64,000 nt of DNA, taken from contig JAUXVF010000028.1 of the NCBI GenBank assembly GCA_030680355.1, forward strand, positions 186,001 to 250,000. The letters are read 5' to 3'. Origin of the DNA: Caulobacter sp. (GTDB taxonomy: Bacteria; Pseudomonadota; Alphaproteobacteria; Caulobacterales; Caulobacteraceae). A program made the position numbers and the translations under genes. Positions 46,800-54,739 of this stretch are shown here, piece after piece (the stretch's first letter is position 1; each line of letters starts with the position of its first letter). The notes beneath the pieces are model-generated. The model worked only from the letters and a program-made list of their open reading frames with translations. It did not search any database and had not been told where the DNA came from.

Positions 46800-49544
46800 T
46801 CAGCCGCCGCCCAGGCGATCGAGGGCCGCCTGGTAGTTCGCAATCTGGCCGGTCAGATAGGCGGGCACGGGTCCCAGAGCGGCCTTGTTGGCCGCCGCCT
46901 GGGGTTTGGCCGCCGTTTCCAGCTGCCGATAGGCGTCACGAATGAAGCCCAGCGACTTGCCGAGCAGGGCCAGGGCGGTCTTGCGGCCGGCCTCGCTGCT
47001 CATGTCGAAATCGCCGGGAATCTGAAGCCCGAACACCGGCCCGCCACCGGCCGCCGAAACGCTTTTCCCGTTCTTGTCGACGTCGGTATTGCGGATGACG
47101 CCCGGCGTCAGTCCCAAGGCCTCGAGCGCGTCGAGTCCCCCTTTGCCCGGCAGGACCTCCACCGTGGAGGAATGCTGCGCCGGCGTGATCTTCAACCGTC
47201 GGAATTCTCCGTCGGAGACGACTTCGACCTTGGACTTGTAGCCGCCCGCCCGGCGGATCTTGACCGCCAGCGTATCGAGCGTGTCCTTGGCCTCGATCGT
47301 CACAGTCGCCAGCCGGCCGCCCTCGGCGGTGCGGATCTGGAAGGTGTCGCCGGCGCGAACGGAGGTCGCCGACGCGACCTTGACGGAGTCGGCATAGAGC
47401 AATGTGCCCTTGGGCAGCCCCATCTTGTCGAGCGCACTGGCGCCGGAGGTGTCCACCGCCACAGAGGTGGCCGTGGCGTAGCCGTCCTTGCCGGCCAGCC
47501 GTTGCGAACTGACCACGCCAGTGGCGACATCGATGCTGGCGAGATAGCCGTCCTTTTCGCCGATACTGCTGGAGCCATCCTGGTCGCTGCTGGCGGTGCC
47601 GGCCAGCCAGACGCTGCCGTTGGCGACGGTCATGGCCGCGACAGTGTCGTTTCCGACGCCACCAAAATAGGCAAGGTTATCGCCAGAACCATCGGAAAGA
47701 TTTGTGGAAATCCTCGCCGCGAAAGCGTCCATTCCCCCGGCCAGCGCACGGGTCGTTCCGGCGACGGCCAGGGCGCCGTTGCGGGTCGATCCGCCCACCC
47801 AGAGGTAGCCGCCATCAAGCGAAAGGCCAGCGATATCGCCGCCCTGAAGGTCGCCGAGATTTCTTGTCGCGCCGGCCGTGGCGGTCGCGCCTGAAACATT
47901 GAATTCCCGCAGGATGCCGCTGTTGCCCTCGACCGAAGCGACCACGACCTGGGAGCCGTTGACCACCAGGCCGCCGACTCGATCATCGCCGGCGGTCCCG
48001 AACTGCTCGGTGAACAGCGTGGACGGCTTGCCGGTGGTGGCGTTGGTCGAGATGGCGGTCAGGTAGCCGTCCCATCCGCCCTGGAAGCCCCCGTTGCTGC
48101 TGGGCAGGTTCGATTTCGTGCGCCCGGCGACATAGACCGTGCCATCGGCGCCGAAGGCGACGCTGTTGGCTTCGTCCTCGGCGAGCGCCCCGCGGCGCTG
48201 GGTCCAGACCTCGTCGCCGGCCGCGTCGAACAGCGTCACGAAGCTGTCGCTCTTGGTCGATGCGCCGCCCGAATTGATCGGTCCATTGGTCGCGCCGCTG
48301 AGGTCGCCGGTGACCTTGCCCGCGATCGCCACCTTGCCGTCCGCCGAGATGGCGAGGGCCATGCCCTCGGCCCGGTCAGCGGCGCCCAGGGTGCGGGCGA
48401 ACATGAGCTGGCCAGTGCTGTCGTACTTGAGCAGGGCGACATCCTTGGCGCCCTTGACCGCCTGGCCGTCGATCGACGTGTTCACATCCGCCAGGATGTA
48501 GAGCGAGCCGTCGGGGCCGACCTTCGTGGCCCGCACCGCATCGATGGTGCCTTCGAGGGTGCCCGACGAAATCCGGCCGCCTTCGACGCCGATGGCCGAG
48601 CCGTCGACCTTCACCAGGCTGGTTTCGAACTTACCGTCGTCGGTCTTGATGTCCTTGTCGGGATCGGGGTTTCCGGCCCGGGTGGTGACATAGACGGCGG
48701 GCTTGGTCGTCGGCGCCGAAAAGGTCACCTGTTCAGTCGAGTCGCCGGTGATCTTGTAGGCGAAATTGGCCGCGACGGCCGGCAGGGTGACCGTTGTGCC
48801 GCCAGTGGTGATCTTGCGGGGCTCGCCAGGGGTGCGCTCGACCTTGAAGCGGGTTTCCAGGCCCTCGGCCTGGAGCTTCTGGTTGATAAACGAGGCCACC
48901 TCCCCCATCGACCGCGTGGTCGAGCCCATCTCGGAGAGGTCGATGGCGATGTCATGGGTGGCCGTGCCGCGTTTGACCGAGATATTGAACACCACGTCGC
49001 CCTGGAAGGCCGTGACGGCATCGCTCTGGCCGCCCGTGTGCAGTGTCCCGGTCCTGTACTGGTAGCTCGCCCGCGGCACGCCGACGGCGCTCTTGTCGGA
49101 GATCATGGTCTCGCCCCGGGTGAGGCGCATCTGTTCGAGATCCATCTTGTCGACGTAGCCGGTGATCTCGCTGACGCCCTTGGAGAAGATGCTTTGCAGC
49201 CGGGACAGCTCGGTCGAGGACACGCCCTTGGTCTGCATCCGCTCGCCCAGGCCGTAGAGGGTGTTCAGACCTTGATAGAGGGCGAACAGCTTCTTGTAGT
49301 CGGCGCTGGCCCCCGCGAGGTCCAGTTTGGCGGCGCCTTCATCGATGAATCGCTGGCCGCCAAGGGCTTTCTTGACCAGATCGGGCGCGCGCAGCACGCC
49401 GGATTTTGTGTCCCAGGGCGGGGTGGGCGCGTACTTCTTTGGTCCACTGGAGGCGCCTCCCGCGGCGGATGTCGCCGTGAAGACCTGGCCAGTTCTGCCC
49501 TGGTAGTAGCTCAGCAAGAGACTGCTATCGAGAGATATGACCAT
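46800..49544 (-). CDS. flaEY: FlaEY-like flagellar regulatory/assembly protein with central beta-propeller repeats
   Basis: A 914-residue protein with no signal peptide, starting MVISLDSSLLLSYYQGRTGQ. Residues about 60-160 are helical and flagellin- or hook-like. A beta region follows, then from about 340 to 680 there are repeats of SBBP beta-propeller type (GPDGSLYILADVN, GADGTVYVAGRTKS, GSVWLAGTASSDQ). The C-terminal 200 residues return to helix-rich structure ending YQAALDRLGGG. Size and place beside flagellins and flmH match Caulobacter FlaEY, needed for normal filament assembly. The name rests on context plus remembered size, so is moderate. Confidence 0.7.
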   Translation of the reverse strand: MVISLDSSLLLSYYQGRTGQVFTATSAAGGASSGPKKYAPTPPWDTKSGVLRAPDLVKKALGGQRFIDEGAAKLDLAGASADYKKLFALYQGLNTLYGLGERMQTKGVSSTELSRLQSIFSKGVSEITGYVDKMDLEQMRLTRGETMISDKSAVGVPRASYQYRTGTLHTGGQSDAVTAFQGDVVFNISVKRGTATHDIAIDLSEMGSTTRSMGEVASFINQKLQAEGLETRFKVERTPGEPRKITTGGTTVTLPAVAANFAYKITGDSTEQVTFSAPTTKPAVYVTTRAGNPDPDKDIKTDDGKFETSLVKVDGSAIGVEGGRISSGTLEGTIDAVRATKVGPDGSLYILADVNTSIDGQAVKGAKDVALLKYDSTGQLMFARTLGAADRAEGMALAISADGKVAIAGKVTGDLSGATNGPINSGGASTKSDSFVTLFDAAGDEVWTQRRGALAEDEANSVAFGADGTVYVAGRTKSNLPSSNGGFQGGWDGYLTAISTNATTGKPSTLFTEQFGTAGDDRVGGLVVNGSQVVVASVEGNSGILREFNVSGATATAGATRNLGDLQGGDIAGLSLDGGYLWVGGSTRNGALAVAGTTRALAGGMDAFAARISTNLSDGSGDNLAYFGGVGNDTVAAMTVANGSVWLAGTASSDQDGSSSIGEKDGYLASIDVATGVVSSQRLAGKDGYATATSVAVDTSGASALDKMGLPKGTLLYADSVKVASATSVRAGDTFQIRTAEGGRLATVTIEAKDTLDTLAVKIRRAGGYKSKVEVVSDGEFRRLKITPAQHSSTVEVLPGKGGLDALEALGLTPGVIRNTDVDKNGKSVSAAGGGPVFGLQIPGDFDMSSEAGRKTALALLGKSLGFIRDAYRQLETAAKPQAAANKAALGPVPAYLTGQIANYQAALDRLGGG

Positions 49545-49613
49545 CGGTTTTCAGGCGAACTCCTTCCCCCTCAACCTGCCCTACAAGCCCTGACAGGGGG
49601 TTAAGCCGAAAGG

Positions 49614-50168
49614 TTAGCCGGCGATGAGGCCGGACTCGACGAGCTCCAGACGCGCCTTGGGGGCCAGGACAGCCCACTCTTCGGCCAGAATGCCCAGCAT
49701 GACGACATCACGAGGGGCGCCGTCCTTGAGCACATGCCCGCGCAGATAGCCTTCGCGGCGAAATCCGGCCGCGATCTGCACCTTCATGGCGGCGTCATTG
49801 TCGGCCATCACCTCGGCCCAGACCTTGTGCAGGCCCAGATCGCCGAAAGCCCGGTCGAGACCCAGGACCTGGGCCGCCCGCCCCGCGCCGCGCCCTCGCG
49901 CCTCGCGATCCCCGATGAACCAGTTCCAGGCCGCCCGGCGATGATGTCCGGACAGACCCGTCAACGTCAGAAGTCCGGCTGGCTGGCCAGTCCGTTCGAT
50001 CATCCACCCGCGAAGGTCGGGATCGCTGCGAAGCCGGTCGAACCAGGACCTGTGCGCCTCGCGCCCCGAAATGTCGGCGTCGGACATCCAGCGACCGATT
50101 TCCGGCTCGCAGCGCCATGCGAACAGGCGCGCTTCGTCTTCCGGATGAAGGTCGCGCAATTCGATCAT
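49614..50168 (-). CDS. flmH: GNAT acetyltransferase, FlmH/PseH type (flagellin sugar modification)
   Basis: A 184-residue GNAT protein: IELRDLHPEDEARLFAWRCE at the start, then RGWMIERTGQPAGLLTLTGL, acetyl-CoA site ARGRGAGRAAQVLGLDRAFG and LHKVWAEVMADNDAAMKVQI. PseH/FlmH enzymes acetylate the 4-amino group of a UDP-linked altrosamine in pseudaminic acid synthesis. The gene lies between a flagellin and flaEY, and the predicted flagellin glycosyltransferase flmG is close by. A generic GNAT cannot be excluded by sequence alone. GGAG precedes the ATG. Confidence 0.82.
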   Translation of the reverse strand: MIELRDLHPEDEARLFAWRCEPEIGRWMSDADISGREAHRSWFDRLRSDPDLRGWMIERTGQPAGLLTLTGLSGHHRRAAWNWFIGDREARGRGAGRAAQVLGLDRAFGDLGLHKVWAEVMADNDAAMKVQIAAGFRREGYLRGHVLKDGAPRDVVMLGILAEEWAVLAPKARLELVESGLIAG

Positions 50169-50226
50169 TCACCAACTCCGCCGCCGTCAGGGAGCCTGAT
50201 GCGGCCCCGTTCAGGCAGCGCTCCGA

Positions 50227-51060
50227 TCAGTTCTTGAACAGCGACAGCACGATCTGCGGCGCCGAGTTGGCGATCGAAAGCGCCTGGGCCCCGAGTTGCT
50301 GCTGGACCTGGAGCGCCTGGAGACGCGCGCTTTCCTTGGCCAGGTCTGCGTCCACCAGGTTGCCGATGCCGGTGTGCAGAACATCGGTCAGCTTCGAGAC
50401 GAATTTGTTATGCGATTCGATCTGCCGGGCCTGGGCGCCCAGATCGCCAAGCGACTGGTTGACGTTGGCGATCGAGGTGGTCAGCAGACCCTGGATCGTG
50501 GTCGCCAGGGTCACCGTGGTGATCGAGGTCGCAGCGCCCATGGTGATGATCGCCCCGCCCAGCGACATGGTCTTGGCCGAGAGCGTGATAAACGAATTGG
50601 CGTCCGCGTTCGCCAGGAAGCGAATGCCCGCGCCAACCGAACCGTTGAGGATATTGGCGCCGTCGAATTCCGCATTGCCGACAATCTGGGAGATCTGCCG
50701 CAGGATCGATTTGTAGTCGGCGTCGAGCGCGGTTCGGGAGACCGTGTCCAGCGACGGGTCCATCGCGGCCGTCACCTTCTCCTTCATGGAGATCAGCAGG
50801 TCGGAAATGGTCTCGCCGGCCGAAATGGCCACGTCGGCGATGGACTGAGCCCTGTCCAGACTCATCTTGACCGCCCCGAGGGCGCCGATATCGGCCCGTT
50901 GCGCCTGGGCGATGCCCCAGACCGAGGCGTTGTCCTTGGGGCCCTGAACCTTCAGACCGGTGCTGATGCGGTTCTGCGCACTCGCCAGGTCATCGTTGGT
51001 CTTGTTCAGGTTCTGCAGCGCGATAAGCGCGGACTGATTGGTATGGACGCTGATCGCCAC
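50227..51060 (-). CDS. fljJ: Minor flagellin, FljJ-like, GTG start
   Basis: A 277-residue flagellin with only the conserved D0/D1 core. The N-terminus [20 protein letters not shown] and the C-terminal [20 protein letters not shown] are typical. It diverges from the other two flagellins (about half its residues by eye): KDNASVWGIAQ, MSLDRAQSIADVAISAGETI, and an end LSLFKN rather than LFR. In Caulobacter the divergent FljJ builds the hook-proximal part of the filament. AGGAGA precedes the GTG. A 40-base hairpin fills its 5' leader; no sigma-54 promoter was found. Confidence 0.85.
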   Translation of the reverse strand: MAISVHTNQSALIALQNLNKTNDDLASAQNRISTGLKVQGPKDNASVWGIAQAQRADIGALGAVKMSLDRAQSIADVAISAGETISDLLISMKEKVTAAMDPSLDTVSRTALDADYKSILRQISQIVGNAEFDGANILNGSVGAGIRFLANADANSFITLSAKTMSLGGAIITMGAATSITTVTLATTIQGLLTTSIANVNQSLGDLGAQARQIESHNKFVSKLTDVLHTGIGNLVDADLAKESARLQALQVQQQLGAQALSIANSAPQIVLSLFKN

Positions 51061-51080
51061 GGGATTCTCCTAACAGGCGT

Positions 51081-51120
51081 TTCAACAGATGGCGCGACTC
51101 ACTTGCGCGCCGTTGTTGAA
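51081..51120 (-). promoter_or_regulatory. Large hairpin in the leader of the FljJ-like flagellin
   Basis: On the minus strand TTCAACA pairs with TGTTGAA (7 bp) and, inside, GGCGCG pairs with CGCGCC (6 bp), giving a two-tier stem-loop of 40 bases. It ends 12 bases before the AGGAGA ribosome binding site. Its position in the untranslated leader suggests control of translation or mRNA decay. It is unlike the paired small hairpins of the other flagellin genes. Confidence 0.6.
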
Positions 51121-51237
51121 CCCTAGCCCTGAGAATCTTGGCTTATGGTTAACAGTCGTAAACCATGAAGGCCGCCGTCGCGGGGCGACGTCGGTGATTG
51201 TTTCTGATCCGGCGGTCCAGAACCGCTGCGGCAGGCC

Positions 51238-51522
51238 TCAGCTGTGTGCGTCGATCACGTCGCCTGGTTCGTAGTTCGGGGAGTCCTTCAGCCGGACCAC
51301 GTCTTCACGCGGCAACTGCCTGACGACCTCGCCGGTGCGGCGGTCGAGCGTTTTGTAGATGAAGGTCCCGGAGACCTCTCCCTCCTCGATGATGAGGCGC
51401 AGATCGGCGTTTGGCGCCGGGGCAGCCGGCGCCTTGGATGGGACCTCCCGGGCCGCGACATCCGGAGCCGGATAGACCGCCGGATCCTGGATCGATGAGA
51501 CTGGTGCGATTGTGGTTTTCAT
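51238..51522 (-). CDS. FlaG-family flagellar protein
   Basis: A 94-residue protein with an Ala/Pro-rich N-terminal half and a C-terminal FlaG domain: LRLIIEEGEVSGTFIYKTLD, TGEVVRQLPREDVVRLKDSP. The pattern F-Y/V-K-x-LD-x-x-TGEV-x-RQxP is diagnostic of FlaG. FlaG affects filament length in other bacteria. AAGGAGA precedes the ATG. It lies between two flagellin genes on the same strand and probably shares the transcript of the upstream flagellin. Confidence 0.85.
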   Translation of the reverse strand: MKTTIAPVSSIQDPAVYPAPDVAAREVPSKAPAAPAPNADLRLIIEEGEVSGTFIYKTLDRRTGEVVRQLPREDVVRLKDSPNYEPGDVIDAHS

Positions 51523-51605
51523 TTCTCCTTGCGCCGACCCGTTCCGATCAACGCCTCTCCTGAAGCGCGAGCACCGAGGACCCTGCGGCCCTCGCCGCCG
51601 CGAAC

Positions 51606-51632
51606 GGGGGCGAGCGCGACGCGCCCGCCCCC
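51606..51632 (-). terminator. Strong hairpin after the second flagellin (no U-tract)
   Basis: An 11-bp stem (GGGGGCGGGCG with CGCTCGCCCCC, one G-T pair) and a 3-base loop lie 10 bases after the flagellin stop on the minus strand. Without a T-run it may act as an mRNA-stabilising 3' structure or partial terminator, lowering flaG expression relative to flagellin. Confidence 0.45.
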
Positions 51633-51642
51633 ACGCATGGCC

Positions 51643-52473
51643 TTAGCGGAACAGACCCAGCAGGGACTGCGTCGAGCTATTGGCGATCGACAGAGCTTGC
51701 ACACCGAGCTGTTGCTTGGTCTGCAGGGCCTGGAGTCGAGCGCTTTCCTTGGCCAGATCGGCGTCCACGAGGTTGCCCACGCCAGCGTCCAGAGCGTCTT
51801 GCAGCTTGCTCGTGAACGTGAGGTGCGCGCCCAGCGACTTCGAACCGGTGCCGAGCTTGGCCAGGGCCGCGCCGACGTTGGTGATCGAGGTGCTGACCGT
51901 GGTGACCAGCGCGGCCGCGATCGTGGCCGTGCTGAGCGAGGCCGTGGCCGCGACAGTCACGTTCGCGCCGCCCAGAGCCAGGGACTGAGCCGCCACAGTG
52001 ATCTTGGACGAACCGTCCGAGTTGGCCAGGGCGGTGATGGTCGTGCCCGAGGCCTTGATCATGTTGGCGCCGTTGAAGTCGGCGTTGGTGACGACCTTGG
52101 AGATCTGGTCGCGCAGGGATTTGAAGTCTTCGTTCAGGGCCGTACGGCTGGCCGTGTCGAGCGAGGTATCCGAGGCAGCCAGAGCCTTTTCCTTCATCTG
52201 CAGGAGCAGATCGGAAACGGACTCGCCGGCGGCGATGGCGACATCGATGGTGGATTGACCGCGCTGGAGCGAATCCTTGACGGCGTTCAGGGCCTGGGAC
52301 GTGCCGCGCTGGGTCTGGGCGATTGACCAGATGGCGCCGTTGTCTTTGGCTGAGGAGACCTTCTTGCCGGTGTTGATACGGCCCTGGACCTGTTCCAGTT
52401 CACCGTTCGTGGCATTGAGGTTCTGCAGGGCGATCAGAGCGCCCTGGTTCGTGTTAACGCTGTTCAGCGCCAT
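51643..52473 (-). CDS. Flagellin (FljK/FljL type)
   Basis: A 276-residue core flagellin: [20 protein letters not shown], then [35 protein letters not shown], and the C-terminal [20 protein letters not shown] ending LLGLFR. No D2/D3 surface domains. Many Ser/Thr in the central part (about residues 145-205) could carry glycosyl groups. It has its own sigma-54 promoter and a leader with two hairpins. About three quarters identical by eye to the next flagellin upstream. Whether it equals Caulobacter fljK or fljL cannot be decided. Confidence 0.95.
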   Translation of the reverse strand: MALNSVNTNQGALIALQNLNATNGELEQVQGRINTGKKVSSAKDNGAIWSIAQTQRGTSQALNAVKDSLQRGQSTIDVAIAAGESVSDLLLQMKEKALAASDTSLDTASRTALNEDFKSLRDQISKVVTNADFNGANMIKASGTTITALANSDGSSKITVAAQSLALGGANVTVAATASLSTATIAAALVTTVSTSITNVGAALAKLGTGSKSLGAHLTFTSKLQDALDAGVGNLVDADLAKESARLQALQTKQQLGVQALSIANSSTQSLLGLFR

Positions 52474-52501
52474 GACGATTATCCCTTTTCAAGGTGTCCG
52501 A

Positions 52502-52534
52502 CGTCATTTTGACGGTCGGGGGCATTTTGCCCGA
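52502..52534 (-). promoter_or_regulatory. Two adjacent hairpins at the 5' end of a flagellin mRNA
   Basis: Downstream of the sigma-54 promoter, on the minus strand, GGGCA-AAA-TGCCC (52520-52532, extendable by TCGG/CCGA with a bulge to 52516-52534) is followed by CGTCA-AAA-TGACG (52502-52514). The predicted transcription start (about 52535) coincides with the first stem. Loops are pure A. The arrangement is matched at the next flagellin gene. Likely target of post-transcriptional control, FlbT being the obvious candidate. Confidence 0.7.
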
Positions 52535-52544
52535 TTGGATTAGA

Positions 52545-52560
52545 AGCAAGCGCCGGGCCA
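52545..52560 (-). promoter_or_regulatory. Sigma-54 promoter of flagellin
   Basis: TGGCCCGGCGCTTGCT matches the sigma-54 -24/-12 consensus (TGGC, N8, TTGC) with the exact GG-N10-GC spacing. It lies 72 bases upstream of the flagellin ATG. Late flagellar genes in Caulobacter use sigma-54 with FlbD; enhancer sites were not identified here. Confidence 0.85.
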
Positions 52561-52687
52561 GTTTGAGCCCTTACCGATCTCGCTGTAATGCATTGTTTTT
52601 ATTGAATTAATCGTCTGTTAGGGACGATTTGACTCGGCACTTTCTGCCGGGCGATCGGACCAAGAGGCAATTTCTGCCGGCCCCGGG

Positions 52688-52724
52688 GGAAAAGGCTGCC
52701 GGGCGGGGAGGCTCCCCGCCCGGC
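52688..52724 (-). terminator. Intrinsic terminator after the first flagellin
   Basis: A 12-bp perfect GC-rich stem (GCCGGGCGGGGA with TCCCCGCCCGGC), 3-base loop, then AGCCTTTTCC on the minus strand, starting eight bases after the flagellin stop. A classical intrinsic terminator that isolates this flagellin from the next. Confidence 0.9.
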
Positions 52725-52732
52725 TTCGCGAC

Positions 52733-53563
52733 CTATCGGAAGAGAGAGAGCAACGACTGGGACGACGTGTTCGCAATCGACAGAGCCTGAACCCCCAGCT
52801 GCTGCTTCGTCTGCAGAGCCTGAAGTTTGGCGCTCTCCTTGGCGAGATCCGCGTCGACCAGATTGCCCACACCCGCATCCAGGCTGTCCTGCAGTTTCCC
52901 GACAAAAGTAATATGGCTCTCATACGCCTTGGACTTGGTGCCCAGGCGAGCGAGCGCAGAACTTGAGTTGGTGATGGAGGTGTTGACCGTGGCGATCATC
53001 GCCGTGGCCAGGGTGGCCGTGCCGATTGATCCCGCGGCCGCCACCGTCACGATCGAGCCGCCCAGCGCCATGACTTCGGCGTTGACGGTGATCTTCGACG
53101 TTCCGTCCGCATTGGCGAGGGCCGCAATTGCCGTGGCGCCGGTCTTCAGGAGATTGGTCCCGTTGAAGTCGGCGTTGGAGACAACCTTGGCGATCTGATC
53201 ACGCAAGGCCTTGAAGTCCTCGTTCAGTGCGGTGCGGCTGTTGGCGTCGAGGGTAGCATCCGACGCCGCCAGGGCTTTTTCCTTCATCTGCAGAAGCAGG
53301 TCCGAGACCGACTCGCCGGCCGCGATCGCCACGTCGATGGTGGAGCGACCGCGATCAAGCGAATCCTTCACGGCGTTCAGGGACTGCGACGAGGCACGCT
53401 GGCTCTGAGCGATTGCCCAGATAGCCCCGTTGTCCTTCGCCGAAGAGACCTTCTTGCCGGTGTTGATGCGTGATTGCGTCTCAGACAGTTCCATATTGGT
53501 CGCGTTGAGGTTTTGGAGCGCGATCATCGCGCCCACGTTGGTATTCACCGAATTGCTGATCAT
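52733..53563 (-). CDS. Flagellin (FljK/FljL type)
   Basis: A 276-residue core flagellin starting [20 protein letters not shown] with GGAAGGA before the ATG. Conserved parts are [44 protein letters not shown] and the C-terminal [20 protein letters not shown] ending LLSLFR. The central region is Ala/Thr/Ser-rich. It has a sigma-54 promoter, a two-hairpin leader and an intrinsic terminator, so it is a self-contained, highly expressed unit. It lies directly after flaF. Confidence 0.95.
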   Translation of the reverse strand: MISNSVNTNVGAMIALQNLNATNMELSETQSRINTGKKVSSAKDNGAIWAIAQSQRASSQSLNAVKDSLDRGRSTIDVAIAAGESVSDLLLQMKEKALAASDATLDANSRTALNEDFKALRDQIAKVVSNADFNGTNLLKTGATAIAALANADGTSKITVNAEVMALGGSIVTVAAAGSIGTATLATAMIATVNTSITNSSSALARLGTKSKAYESHITFVGKLQDSLDAGVGNLVDADLAKESAKLQALQTKQQLGVQALSIANTSSQSLLSLFR

Positions 53564-53594
53564 CGGCGGTCCTTCCATTCTGGTCGGGGGGTCT

Positions 53595-53626
53595 CGGCCT
53601 TTTGGCCGGCGGGCGTTCTTGCCCGC
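53595..53626 (-). promoter_or_regulatory. Two adjacent hairpins at the 5' end of a flagellin mRNA
   Basis: On the minus strand GCGGGC-AAGAAC-GCCCGC (53609-53626) is followed without a gap by CGGCC-AAAA-GGCCG (53595-53608). The sigma-54 promoter predicts transcription to start at about 53626, the first base of the first stem. The same layout with different stem sequences occurs at 52502-52534, so the structure rather than the sequence is conserved. Confidence 0.75.
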
Positions 53627-53635
53627 TGACGCCTT

Positions 53636-53651
53636 CGCAAGGCGTGGGCCA
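53636..53651 (-). promoter_or_regulatory. Sigma-54 promoter of flagellin
   Basis: TGGCCCACGCCTTGCG fits the -24/-12 consensus with GG-N10-GC spacing, 73 bases upstream of the flagellin ATG. The spacing to the start codon equals that at the other flagellin gene within one base. Confidence 0.85.
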
Positions 53652-53788
53652 GCCGAACCGGGTTCGCCGGGCTGGAAGGCCTTTGAATTTATGATGTTTC
53701 TAGCTGACGCCCTGACCAGGCATCCCGGCGCGAATGACCGACCGGAAACTTTTGCCGGACCAAACCGGCTGGGCAGGCGACGCGACCG

Positions 53789-54151
53789 TCAGGCGGCTTC
53801 GGAGCGGCCCGACAGCCCCTGCATCATGATGCGATTGATATCGATGAGAGGATCGATGTCCTCTTCACGACGAATAACCGCGCTGGTGTGGCGGCCAACC
53901 CAGAGGCTCAGCGAGATGATCTGGGCCCGCAGAGCGTCGGGGAGGACGTTAAGGGGATCAGCGCAATCGCTGGCCAGCGTCGACCAGAGACGACGGTTCC
54001 AGTCGAGGGCGTCGATGCGCCCACGAATGTCTTCCGGCGGCACGGCCGACGCCTCAAGCAGGGCCCGCGTCACCTGGCCGAAGAGGCGATACTCCGCGTC
54101 ACGCGGATTTTCCGACCTAGCCGCGGTCTGCTGATACGCCTGAAGCGACAT
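53789..54151 (-). CDS. flaF: Flagellin biosynthesis regulator FlaF
   Basis: A 120-residue helical protein: [54 protein letters not shown] and [20 protein letters not shown] are FlaF hallmarks. FlaF is required for flagellin production and opposes FlbT in the control of flagellin translation in Caulobacter (established knowledge). The gene starts inside flbT (35-base overlap), so the ratio of the two antagonists may be set by translational coupling. It precedes the first flagellin. Confidence 0.95.
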   Translation of the reverse strand: MSLQAYQQTAARSENPRDAEYRLFGQVTRALLEASAVPPEDIRGRIDALDWNRRLWSTLASDCADPLNVLPDALRAQIISLSLWVGRHTSAVIRREEDIDPLIDINRIMMQGLSGRSEAA

Positions 54152-54536
54152 CGCTCAACCTTTCGTCTTCGTACTCAATCAGCTTCCGGCTGAGCATCAG
54201 GGCCTTGTAGTACTCGCGGGCCATGGCGTGTTTCGAGATCGCCACGCAGTCAGCGAGAATATCGGGATTTCGGATCACGCTCATGAACTCCGAAAGACGC
54301 CGCACGAACTCGTCATGGTACCGAAGCGCGTTGGGCTCATCGAGGTACATCATCATCACGGGGAAGTAGATGTGACGCGCGGGCGTCGTCGCCTCCTCCT
54401 CCTGCATGATGTCCTTTTCGCGCAGGACTGAGGCTTTGTTCTGCAGGATCAAGACGCCGCGGCGATCACCGTTCTGGACCACGGCGCCGTTGAGAACAAA
54501 GCGCTCACTCGGCTTCAGCGAGAGTTTCAACGGCAC
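54117..54536 (-). CDS. flbT: Flagellin mRNA translation/stability regulator FlbT, GTG start
   Basis: A 139-residue protein starting (V)[20 protein letters not shown], with GGAGG nine bases before the [37 protein letters not shown] and [20 protein letters not shown] are FlbT motifs. In Caulobacter FlbT binds the 5' leader of flagellin mRNA and promotes its decay when the hook is incomplete. It is divergent from flmG with a CtrA box between them. The leader hairpins of two flagellin genes nearby are plausible targets. Confidence 0.95.
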   Translation of the reverse strand: MPLKLSLKPSERFVLNGAVVQNGDRRGVLILQNKASVLREKDIMQEEEATTPARHIYFPVMMMYLDEPNALRYHDEFVRRLSEFMSVIRNPDILADCVAISKHAMAREYYKALMLSRKLIEYEDERLSDVASGVSADRG

Positions 54537-54669
54537 GACGAGTAACCTCCGGGCAGACGTGCGGCGCGGACACCATCGTCTCGCTTTAGAATCCACCCGC
54601 CCTGCTGAAGGAAGGCTAAAGTTGCATGGTTAACGAGCCCTTGCGCATTTGGGGTCGAAACGCCGCTAT

Positions 54670-54684
54670 TTAAGGCCGGGTTAA
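54670..54684. promoter_or_regulatory. CtrA box between flbT and flmG
   Basis: TTAAGGCCGGGTTAA is an exact TTAA-N7-TTAA match to the core CtrA consensus. It lies 55 bases upstream of flmG and 133 bases upstream of flbT. CtrA controls early flagellar genes in Caulobacter; regulation of either flanking gene is an inference. Confidence 0.6.
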
Positions 54685-54739
54685 GCATAATCGGGTGATC
54701 GGTAGGGCTGATCCCCGCCTGTTTGGAGTTTCGTTCGCC

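Noticed and set aside
51140..51165. Near-palindrome GGTTTAC...GTTAACC upstream of the FljJ-like gene as a CtrA or other operator.
   Set aside because: It does not fit TTAA-N7-TTAA and one arm position mismatches; no second site supports it.
51061..51237. Possible sigma-54 promoter for the FljJ-like flagellin (a GG-N10-GC spacing near 51110-51123).
   Set aside because: The -12 part reads ACGGC rather than TTGC and the site lies inside the leader hairpin, so the match is likely chance.
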